Source: Spirodela intermedia (lineage: Eukaryota > Streptophyta > Magnoliopsida > Alismatales > Araceae). Taken from it: DNA of 64,000 nucleotides. The stretch covers positions 1,913,501 to 1,977,500 of the forward strand of contig LR746267.1 in NCBI GenBank assembly GCA_902729315.2, read 5' to 3'. Made by a program: the position numbers and the translations under genes. The notes under the pieces were generated by a model, which was not told the origin of the DNA, ran no database searches, and saw only the letters and a program-made list of their open reading frames with translations. Shown here piece by piece: positions 11,679-21,530 of the stretch (positions are counted from its first letter, which is position 1; each line of letters begins with the position of its first letter).

Positions 11679-11948
11679 ATGGCCGCTACCAGCAAGTTCG
11701 CGGCAGCTGCAATTCTCCTGCCTCTCGTCGCCGTTGCCGTCATTATGGCAGCGTCGGGCAGTACCCGGACGGGGTTCTCGGGCCCGAGGTGCTCCGGGAG
11801 GACCATGGACGTCAACGACTGTGGGTGCTTCGACATCAGCGGGTACCCGGGAGGGTACTACTTCGTGTTTACTGAGGGCTTTTACTGCGATGGCTCTTCC
11901 GTCTCCCGCTACAAGGAGACTTGCCGATGCAGACCCAACAGCTTCTAG
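11679..11948 (+). pseudogene. MiAMP1-like peptide gene 3, internally deleted and truncated
   Basis: An open frame of 89 residues starts with a good signal peptide (MAATSKFAAAAILLPLVAVA), followed by a subfamily I mature region: STRTGFSGPRC, DCGCF and GGYYFVFTEG. Compared with the 7250 protein, about nine residues are missing between the FTE and YC blocks. The block before the end has an extra cysteine (TCRC), and a TAG stop replaces the codon just before the terminal SI..IC motif, whose last cysteine codon is also changed to tyrosine further on. A secreted product could still be translated, but the disulfide that needs the last cysteine is lost. I treat it as a likely pseudogene. A start further upstream in the same frame is possible but would destroy the signal peptide. 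Confidence 0.75.
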
Positions 11949-13217
11949 AGCATCTATACGATATACTGAGCAAGCGCTTCTACGAGTTCTGCGGAACACA
12001 GTATACACGATAAATGAAAACCTGGTTGCGCTCCAGGAGCGGTTACCCGGATTAAACGGCATAAATGCTCTTTTTACCTGGAGTCTGTCAGTGATGTCTC
12101 CATGGGCTGACTGACCTGCAGAAAAATATTTGAACAAACGAGGAAGAAAGCATTTTATTATTTCAAGATAGTTCATTTTCCACAGATCGAACGGCAGGTG
12201 TACCCTAGCCCCCTGAGGAAGGCAAGATGATGTTTCCATGGGTACAAGGGGCACGTTTTTGGCTACTGAAGTGTATAACAGTAATAATAAATTATATCTA
12301 TGGGAAAACAACAGATCGTGTTCGTCATTAGTTATAAGGAGGTATTGAGTAGCTGTTTATTGGAGGAGGTTCATTTCTATCATAGGACTTTAGGCTGTCA
12401 ACCTATCCAAGGTCGGGATGGAGTTAATTGGATGTAGTCTGTTTTGAATATACCACTTAGTTGCGTCGGAGAGAGCAGACTGTAGTTCAGCTCGCTGGAA
12501 CTTGAGAGGATGGAAAGCCCTGCATTCGTGAAACAAATCGATACTTCGCAAACCTGGTTTAACCCCAAATTCATTTTTAATTGGTGATGCTCACCAATGC
12601 GCATAACTTTTGGATTGAACCGAAATCACTCTTCAACTAAAAGTTCTATTCTTTGGTATCTTGGGAGGGAAAAATAATGTAAAGTCACTTGCCTAAATTG
12701 AATCAAGAGTGGAAAAACTCCAAATATAGATCTTTGTAGCTCTATTAATTAATTTTCTTAAATTTCGTACTGCACTGTGTTGGAGGGTTATTGCATATTA
12801 TTTTTATGATGATAAATGTTATATTTAAAGATCAAATTATTCTTGGTAATCATTATATTTGATATATGAATAAATATTTTGATGTATGAAGAATCAAATT
12901 TAATAAATGGTAAGAAAGTGAAGGTAATCATCAAAAATACTCTAGAGTTTAGTAAAAAATTCTCATTGATTATAAGTTCAAGGAAGTCATGACAATGTTA
13001 TAATGTTGAATTCTAAACTTTAATGAAATTAACTATTGCATTCTAGAGTTAAATTAATTTACAAAGTATAAGTTATTACTTTTTATATTGATGTGAAAAT
13101 TTTCAATAATTACTAAAACTGCCACAATGAGAAGGATGGACATGTCCAAACTAATGAGAATCCTTTAAATACAATATGGGTATAAAAATTTCCTCAGTTT
13201 ATTAATTTATTCATTAT
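11949..13217. other. 3' flank and AT-rich spacer
   Basis: The first part, to about 12700, is the second copy of the tandem 3' flank shared with 8.6-9.3 kb. From about 12720 on the sequence is AT-rich and featureless, with no supported gene. Confidence 0.55.
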
Positions 13218-13235
13218 ATTTCACTAAAATATAAT

Positions 13236-13283
13236 GTGGGAGGCCTCGCAGTGGGAGCCAGTATAAAGTGCGAGGCCTCCCAC
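13236..13283. repeat. Perfect 15-bp hairpin holding a peptide-gene scrap
   Basis: GTGGGAGGCCTCGCA (13236-13250) and its exact reverse complement (13269-13283) enclose an 18-base loop. Read on the minus strand from 13268, the loop plus arm encodes LYTGSHCEASH, close to the LYTGSHCEGSS segment of the 7250 peptide. The hairpin is flanked by a 12-bp direct repeat, atttcactaaaa, at 13218-13229 and 13289-13300. Confidence 0.85.
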
Positions 13284-13996
13284 TGTTTATTTCACTAAAA
13301 GTAATTCACCTAAGTATTTCCAAGCTATGGTAATGTCCGCTGTTTACTTTTACAAGTCATTAGTAAAGTGCAGAGTAAACTATAAAATTCAAGAGTTCGA
13401 GCCTTGTGATTTGAGAGTTTCGGATATTGTGTTGAAACAAATGTGTCACATGTGAGTAATACTTAAATAGAAGAATACCTGACAACGAAAGGATACCTAC
13501 GTCTATGCCAAAATAAAAACTTACACAATCCAAAAAAAAATTCAGGATATCTACTTAACATGTTGAAATAGACTAAGTAAAATCTCCAAGCAGTCTATCA
13601 TACAGTCCACTGGATTAAAGAAAATCCTGTGAAGGTCCTTTAAGTTCTCTAGTGAAATGATTAGCTACATAACTAACAGTCCTAGCTTTCGTATTAGTTT
13701 TCTCCTCCTAGAGAGCGATCGACAACATTGTAACATGAAGTCAGAAATTTTATAACTATGTCAAGCAAAGGTACATCCAAAATACATTATGTAAGAAAAA
13801 AATTAATAATCTTGTATAAGTACAAAGGCGTTAATTATAGCTTAAATATCCAGGATTTCATACACATTTTAGTTTCAAGTTGTGTGATAATAATTGCCTG
13901 AAAGGTAACAATGATGGTTGTCATTTGGACTAATGGCAGTTATAAAGGCAGTCACAATGTACGTTTTTTTATAGCAAGATAATGGTATTATTAATT

Positions 13997-13998
<2 letters not shown>

Positions 13999-14038
<40 letters not shown>
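13999..14038 (+). repeat. (GA)n microsatellite
   Basis: An uninterrupted run of GA dinucleotides of about 40 bases in an AT-rich setting. Confidence 0.95.
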
Positions 14039-14041
<3 letters not shown>

Positions 14042-16429
14042 TTCGATATATATAAAGATTATTCATACTAAGAAAAAGCAGATATTAACATTAAAGAATA
14101 AGTTAGCACTTAATAAGAGAGAAAACTTAATATTAAAGAATATGAGAACATTTAATAAGATATAAGATGTAATATTAAAGATTAAGAGAGAATTTCAAAA
14201 GAGACAGAATTTAGTATTAAATAAGATGAAAATTATTAATTTCAATTGCTTTGTTTTCGGATCTTTATAGGTTTGAGAAACAGGTTATTGTTCAATTAAG
14301 GTTTTTGCAAGATCAATTTAGCTTGGATCCAATATACCTTGAATATAAATACCAATAATGAAAACATTGACCTTAAATTCAGTCCCAAAAAATAAATCAA
14401 ATTAAACTTAATTTCAGGCCAATAATAAAAAGAACTTCAAATTAAATCAGGTCCAAGGATAAAATGAATTTCAAATTAAATTCTGGCCCATTAATGACTT
14501 CAATTACACTTCTTTTAAACTGAAATAAAAACCAAAACAAAATAAAAAAAATATTTCACACTATTATTCAATATGAAAGATTCAAACCGAGATGCCAATG
14601 TTACTATATCAGCTTAAAATGAAGCGAAAAAATTTATGACTTTCACGTTAATATATGTTTCAAATCAATAGTTACACAAATGGCTGAAGTACACACATTT
14701 TAGCTATTAAACAGTCCAACTCAGAGCCAATAACTCAACTCGCCAGTGTGCTCTGATGACTCTTCTAAATCTTTAAAAGAAGGAGATCCAATTCATATCA
14801 TTTGACTCTATAACAACAACCGTTAAGGCCATGGCTGGCTGGGTGTTAATTCCCAGTGAGCAGCATATCATGAATTGAAAATGAAAGGTGCAGGTTAGGA
14901 AAAATTCTGTCAACTATGTGAAGAAAAAAACTTTGAACACATTATCTTATGTGAGAGCACCCTGGCTCTACTCCCTCACACCAGGCAATTCTAGATCTTG
15001 GCTGAATAAATAGTCTTTGGACAACGATGACAACGATCAAAACTAGACTTGGTGAGATCCTACACGCATCTTGAAGATTAATTCAAATACACAGTATTGA
15101 ATTTTCTTGGCTCATTCACCCACATAATTATACATGGTTCACATGTCTCTGTATGCCATCTTTATCCCTTCTTGTAGCAACCGATAAAATAAATCAGCAT
15201 ATTTAAATAACCAGGAAATGTTAGATTAATAAGAAATACATGCGCACCAAATATTAATGTCACTACATCTAGTTTTCTTTTAGTTTAAATTATTAGTAAT
15301 CTAGAGATTGAATAAATAACTAAAAACAAGATTTATGCCGTTATGAATAAAATACTTAAAAATGAGGAAATATGAATGCTGTAAATGAGTATAGCCGATG
15401 AATTCAGTTAGTATCTAATCAGAATAAAATCTTCCATGACCACAAATAAGCTGCATAATTGCATGCTGGAATGCTCTTCACGGTGAGGCAAACACGTGAA
15501 GAAGTGAGCTCAGTGGTTTATTGGGTCAGGCAATGTTGACAAGAAAAGCCCACGGTGTCACCTCAACAACTTCCTGCTCTAGGCAGAAAGACATATACAA
15601 AAACTTGGAACATTGTAGAGAATTTAAGACGAAAGTAAAGTAAAATCTAGTGATATGCTAAGAAAGAAAAGAGTTCTGAATGACCTCATTCTTTTTAGGC
15701 TTAAAAATGGATGATAGGAAAGACTAGAAAATGATGGGATTTCCTGCCTGCTGGTTCAGCTAGCGTATAATCATCTGAATTCCAATACATTTGCTTATCA
15801 CGAAGGAAAGGAATCACTCGTAGTGCTAGGGCAGTTAACCATAGTGTTCGTTCACAAAAGGTTTTCCACAATTCATGAAAATTGAATATGATTCAACCAA
15901 TGGTACCAGTGACCATAAGTTGAGGGCAATCCTGATTTCAGATGACCAGTAGCCACCGAAATGACTCTAGACTAAGATTCAAGCAGGATTGCCAAGGCCA
16001 AATCAAATTATTGTTTCATCAATAACTCCTTGGAAACAATACCTTCCACGGTTCATGCCATTTTCTACTGGAGTGTCTCAATAACTGTGAGTTTCCTTCC
16101 TATAAACCAACAGATGGAAACAACATCACAAGGTGTACGCAAAAAATATCAGAAATTGCATGGTTACACAGACAATTGACAAAGATTAGGTTATGCGATA
16201 CCATGAAGGTTGTCCAGGCATTTACAGGTAACATCCCCTGGCAGATCTAAGCAGGCAATGCCCTTTCCTGTAAAAGCCACTGAAGTCGCTTGTACTCCAG
16301 TCCTCACAATCCAATAGAGGACTGAATGGAATCCTGGAAGACAGTCCGCTGGAGGGCACTAATCTCTTCTGAGTGTGCAAGTTCAACCAATTCCAACCTT
16401 TCTTCAAAATGGTAGATATGGACATTACC

Positions 16430-18038
16430 CATAATTAAAGCCTTTCTCAGACTTGAGATCTTGGAACAGAAATGAAAACGTCGACGAGCCCTCAGACTTG
16501 ATTCCTTGATTGGTGTGCCTGTACAGAAAGAAAGTATGCTTCAGGGAACTCTCCAGCCTGTGCCGCTGAAAACTACAAGCCTGAACACCGTCCCATTCAG
16601 TGGATCTCCCTTCCACACAGAAACCGTGAACAAAGTAACAGAAATGTGACAGCATCCATCGCACAGCCCTTGGACTGCATCTTATCCTGTGACAGCATCC
16701 ATTGCACAGCCCTTGGACTGCATCTTATCGCTCAGCTCTATTGCAGACCTGAGCATCCGATGCTGGCAAAGAAAAACTATGATGGCATTATAAGAAGCCG
16801 ACCTGGTATCCCAATCATCTGCAATCATGTTTCTGAACAAGTCCAATTGCAAGTAGCCCGCATACGGATGAGGCCAATCATCACCCGCTGCACGATGCCA
16901 GGAAATGGCATTGAGGGGGTAATGGAAGTGACGTCATTAGGAAGGTACCCGCCGAGCAACATATCCTTGAGGAAAACACAGCTTTTCAAGCTCGCCGGCT
17001 TTTGATGCATTGCCGATGAGGATACTGTGCGTGACGACATTCGGGACTAAACTTGCAGTACCCTTTGATCATTGCATTGCGGATGACGATGCCGTGGGGA
17101 ATGCTCTTCTTCCTCAAGAGGCAGAACGGTCTTCTGGTCACCGTTCCTGACGAAACCATCGAGGAGTGCGCCATAGATGAACTCATCGGGGAGGATGTTG
17201 AAGTTCAGCATCTCTACCAGCAGGTTCCTTGCAGCGGGGATCATCCCCTTCTAGGAAAGCCCGCCCATCACGCTATCGAAGATTGCCACGTCGGGCACCA
17301 CACCTCGCTCCTGATCGACAATCCTGCCTGGATCTCTCCTGATGCGATGAGCCCCCATGGATGAGGACGGTAAGGGCAACCCGGCCTCGAGGACGCCCCT
17401 TCTCCATCATTTCAACAGTAGGTTCCAGGTCGAGAGAACTCCCCCCAGAGACTGTATCTGTGCACTGAACCACAGATACAGAAAGCGTCGATAAGCATGT
17501 TGTGGGTCTCCACACCGGGCTCCATTCCCCGCCCCCTGATGTCCTGAGCAGAGCTCTGATCTCGGCAAAAGTCGGCCCTCTTAGAGAACCCTGCGATCAT
17601 CGTTCCATATGGAACCAAGGTGGACAGGAATCCTTGAATGTATCTTCCTGAACAGGTTGCAGGTTTTCTCGACGTCTTCCTTCCTGCAGCAGACATCCAT
17701 CAACTTGTTGTAGAAGACGGCATTTGGGACGCAACCAGTTCCCCACCTCCCCACCTCCCCTCATTCAGCTCCAGGGTTTCATCCGACCTCCCTTGCTGCG
17801 GCAAGACCTTCACCATTATACCAGTGGAAACGTTATCGGCCACGCCGTATCCCTGGAGCATTTCCTCAGACATCCTCCGGGCACTCTCGTAGCGGCGACG
17901 CAGCACAAGCAAGTTGAGGAGGCCCTTCCAGGCGTTAGTCAGCGCTTTCTCTTCCTCGCCGGTGTCAGAAAATCCGGCGACGATGGCGCGGAGAGCTTCG
18001 AGGTCGGAAAAACAGCGGGATTGGGCGAGGACTTCCAG
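16430..18038 (-). pseudogene. PPR protein pseudogene, copy A
   Basis: The minus strand encodes pieces of a P-class pentatricopeptide-repeat protein, a family that binds organelle RNA. N-terminal helices (LLVLRRRYESARRMSEEMLQ) lie at about 17830-17910, ETHNMLIDAFCICGSV at about 17470-17520, and FDSVMGG-type repeats at about 17260-17290. LLVEMLNFNILPDEFIYGAL lies at about 17170-17230, IRNAMIKGYCKF at about 17050-17090, and AIIVFLCQHRML near 16760. These pieces sit in different frames with several indels. A 42-bp-class tandem duplication (about 16646-16688 and 16688-16730) adds to the damage near the C-terminal end. The extreme N-terminus is absent because homology with copy C ends at 18038. Confidence 0.85.
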
Positions 18039-19300
18039 GCGTTAGCCTAATATATTACAATGTTGATTTTTGGAATTTTCATAGACCTAAGGTCTTTGTT
18101 CCTATTAACTATCTAAATCTTCTTTTAATAGTCATGAAGTGTGATTTTCTAGTTTGCTTTACACTCATCAATAATTAAAGTTCTCTCTTATCATCTAATG
18201 TTTATAACCAAGTACTTCCATTCCAAGAAATTGAAATATATTATGCTTTGTTTCGTCTTCATCAATATTTAACTTATATCTAATTAAAATTCCATTCACT
18301 ACATAGGATGTTTTTTTCATTACCTTAACCTAAATGTACTGGGTAGCTTATTTTCATGTAAAATTATTTTTACAATTTGCTGTAAATTTTTAGAAGTATG
18401 TAATAATTTATTCTTCTTTATCTCAACAATTTTATTTTGTTGAGCTGTTCTTGGAGCTTAAAAGTTAATATTCTCAAATTCTCTTCCCTGCTCATTCCTA
18501 ATCTTCTAGAGCATTGTTCCAAATTATTTTCAACTTTCCTTATAAATTTTAAGCAGTATTTTAATATTCAGTCTTAGCTATTAAGATGAAATAATCAAGA
18601 ATATTTAGAATAATCATCACTATAATTAAACCATTAAATTTTTCTCATAAGATGAAAATTTTATTTACATCAAGTAATCTAAATGAATCATGTGTAAAGA
18701 TTTAGTCGGAAAGATATGTTCTTTGGTGGTGATTGTTTATACTAGTTTGTTTTCCTTGCATCCAACTATAAAATTAAATTTGTCTATCTCTGTTAGTTTC
18801 GGTAGTCATTTGATTAAATGAATTTCTGATGCCAACAAAGGCTTTCTTTGTTATTTTATTCATTATAACTGTGTGATATATGTGTGGTCTGCCCATTTCT
18901 TTAAGATCTAAACTATGAATATTATTTACTCTAATCACTAGTAAAGAGTAAGTTACTATTTGAATCATTAAATAGTAATTTAATGTGATCATCACGAATG
19001 GACTTACATTATCAACAAGTAAAATATTTTTAACGAAGGTATGATCTTTGGAAGAAATATTTTCATGCTAAAATATATTTCCCTTTGTAATGCCTCCAAA
19101 TCTTATCTCTCTTCTGTCCATTTATTTGAATAAAGAAAGTTATCCTTAATTTTAACAAAAACACTCATCCTTGATCTCTATTATCCAAATACAACTACGA
19201 TGTAGTTTCACTATAGTTGTTTTTGAAAATATTATTTCAATTTTTATTTTAGGAACCAAAAATTATTTTTCATTTAACTATCTCCTTGAATACCAATACG
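18039..19300 (-). pseudogene. Decayed Ty1-copia integrase region
   Basis: On the minus strand, broken frames read like a copia gag-pre-integrase and integrase region. Around 18560-18700 there is a stretch like MIHLDLLDVNKIF, then GLIIVDDYSKYSWLF. Around 18460-18520 there is a stretch resembling EFEN, then an APRT-QQN-like box. Stops are frequent. Only the middle of the element is recognisable and no LTRs were found. Confidence 0.7.
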
Positions 19301-20617
19301 TGACTTATTTTGGTGTTAAATTCAATTGTAACATGTATTTTAGTTGATCTAAGGTTAAATTATAATCAGTTATTCCCTATGCAATATTTTTAACTTCTAA
19401 ATTACATATGTAATTTCTTCTCAACACCACATGATTTATTATAGAATGTAACTCATTATTGGATCAGATGAATACCTTCTAGATCTTTGGTCCTTGGCCA
19501 GTTCAATACTTTCTATTTTATTTCAAACAGTTTTACTTTATATTAGTGAACCATTAAACTGTTGAAGTTCATTGACCGTAGGTACAGAAGATTCTTCAAG
19601 AAATCTTTCTTGGTCTCTCTCAGTTTCTTTAACATTTTCAAGTTGTCTTGGATTTTCCTAAATTTTTCTGTAGACATGTATTTTGCCGCTCGTGTCTCAC
19701 ATAATCCTGTCGTTTCACGGAAGTTGCCGCTCGAGAATAATCAATGCCGAACTCTCTTCGATTCTCACCCGGGCCGGCCTTGATCGCCTTTGAAGGCGCC
19801 GAGCAGGCTCTTCACGCCGCGGAAGACTGTTCTTCGCCAATGGGTACTGCTATTCTCTCCCCTGGAAGGCCCCACTTCGCCTCTCCACGCTCGAATCCCG
19901 TCTTCATTTAGATGGGAGAGGCCTCCCAGCGCTTCCCCGTTTATCCGCCGATTCGTTGCTTGATCAGCAGGTCTTCAGCGTATCCGCTCAACCAACTGCT
20001 AGCGGTGCGGATCCACTCCACACGAAAGGAACAGAAGAGCTTGGGAGGGGGTCACAAACGAGCTCGGAAGGGTAAGTAACAGCCAGCTGCCTATCGTTTC
20101 GATGGCGTTGGCGATATTACAGAAGGAAATCCTGAGGTACGTCGAATATGTCATGATTTGAGCCAGTTAGAAAGTTATAATGAAGTTAATAATCCTTTAA
20201 TATGGGTGGTTGCACCGGCATCGACTGTTGCTGCTTATTTATTGCCCATAAGTTTCTGTACCATTTATCGCAGTTACGGACGTCAAAGATTTTCACTACT
20301 ATAAGAAACAGGAGACTAGGACGAAAATAGGTAACTGGAGACGGGGACACCACCGCCATAGTAACCTCAGAGTCGAATAGCACTACTAAAAAACTTGAAC
20401 GTACTCAAAATAGGAGGGCACAAGCAGATGTGGGGACTGGAAGGGAATAATGAACGACTTTCCACGAGCAGCGTGACAGACATTTCAATCCTTCCTTGGG
20501 CTCCGCATCTTCTGGGTGATGGGAACGGACGAAAAGGTCAGCGAGAAAATGATACAATGACCTGTTCGCCAAACGTTAAATGAGACTAACGAGTGCCCTA
20601 CTATTCACGTCTACCCC
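19301..20617. other. Spacer with a GC-rich island
   Basis: AT-rich until about 19680, then GC-rich to about 20140. The GC-rich part encodes short open stretches on both strands (for example a minus-strand GVKSLLGAFKGDQGRPG near 19790) that I cannot assign. From about 20150 it aligns with 54.24-54.7 kb, the upstream region of the 54805 peptide gene (shared blocks around tttaatatggg, cctgcttattta or ctgcttattta, and ttacggacgt). Confidence 0.5.
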
Positions 20618-20657
20618 TGATGGCGAAATCCGTCGACACTTTCAACGATTCGCGTAC

Positions 20658-20663
20658 TATAAA
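20658..20663 (+). promoter_or_regulatory. TATA box of the 20774 peptide gene
   Basis: TATAAA in the context actataaacagcacgg, about 111-116 bp before the ATG. The same context (actataaatagcacgg) is found before the 54805 gene, while the 25636 copy has lost the TATA core (acgagaaatagcacgg). Confidence 0.75.
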
Positions 20664-20773
20664 CAGCACGGATCAGGCACAGGGGACAGCAGCTCATCAT
20701 CCTCGACGAGCAACCCCTCCTGACGTGCCCCGATCCTCAGATTCTCGAGTCCGGCCGTGGCTCCGTGAAGGAT

Positions 20774-21097
20774 ATGGCGACCGCCAGGAAGAGCCCGGTC
20801 ACCGCGGCAGCTGCCGTTCTCCTGTTGCTTATCGTAGCCGCCGCCGTTGGCCCGGCGTCAGCCAGCACCCTAACGCTTTACGGCTTGCTCGGCTGCAGGC
20901 GACCCATACCTGGGCGATGTGGTGTGTGCTACAACATAGGCCCCCTCTACAAAGGCTACTTCTTCAACTACTTCGGGGGCCAGTGCGGCAGGTTCTACTA
21001 CGGGTTCAACTGCCAAGGCCGCTACGACGTCATCTGCCGGAGCATCCGCTGCTGCCAGACCCCCTGCCGATATAAAAGCGTTTTTATACCATGCTAG
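20774..21097 (+). CDS. MiAMP1-like peptide precursor with ten cysteines
   Basis: Single-exon gene, 107 residues. Residues 1-30 are a signal peptide (MATARKSPVTAAAAVLLLLI, then an AAAVGPASA cleavage region), and the mature peptide begins STLTLYG. It belongs to subfamily II, recognised by CGVCYN, KGYFFNY and the GRFYYGFNCQG block. Six cysteines match the family positions. Four more sit at GGQC and in the CRSIRCCQTPC region near the C-terminus, giving ten in all, compatible with five disulfides. It ends in YKSVFIPC like the family. The ATG at 20774 is chosen because it starts the signal peptide; an in-frame GTG three codons upstream is not needed. An antimicrobial role is inferred from the family. 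Confidence 0.87.
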   Translation: MATARKSPVTAAAAVLLLLIVAAAVGPASASTLTLYGLLGCRRPIPGRCGVCYNIGPLYKGYFFNYFGGQCGRFYYGFNCQGRYDVICRSIRCCQTPCRYKSVFIPC

Positions 21098-21530
21098 CCC
21101 TGAGGTGTCTACGGAACTGGCTTCCGGTTAGTGCTCTACTCGTGTACTAATGGGCCCCCATAAATAAATCCTATAAAATAAAGGAGCACGGCAGCCTTCT
21201 TTTGCTGAATAAACGTACTTTCTGTCCAAACGAAATCACTAGGTGTCAACGCGACATCCAAAGCTTTGGGATCGTCTTCGGTACAGGAAATCACTCTTTC
21301 TTCTTCGATTCTAAGGGGAATCCCGTCCAATCATTCTGTCCCATCTCAAACACACACGTAAAGAGATACAGATATTTGCCCAGGGTTTTCACGGCAGAAG
21401 ATACTTTTTCTATTTCCTTGACAGGGTTTTCTATTCGTTCCTGTTGGATTAACAAGTGGGGCAAGATCACCGTGAAAAAAGATAGACCCAATATTTAACC
21501 ATTATAGAAGCCCCAGGTTTATTGTGTTAT
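21098..21530. other. 3' flank of the 20774 gene
   Basis: Contains AATAAA-type polyadenylation signals around 21160-21180. Short open frames on both strands have no recognisable motif. Confidence 0.5.

Larger units (their letters stand above)
13440..18038. repeat. Segmental repeat, copy A (with PPR pseudogene)
   Basis: The left part (about 13440-16300) aligns with copy B at 21.53-24.47 kb, more diverged. The right part (about 15230-18038) aligns closely with copy C at 30388-33185. The sharp right end of the A/C homology lies at cttccag (18038/33185). Copy A contains a (GA)n microsatellite at 13999-14038, which is not preserved in copy B. Apart from the PPR pseudogene no coding region is supported. 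Confidence 0.85.

Noticed and set aside
19690-20140. GC-rich island as an exon of an unknown gene
   Set aside because: Short open pieces on both strands but no convincing splice partners or known motif.
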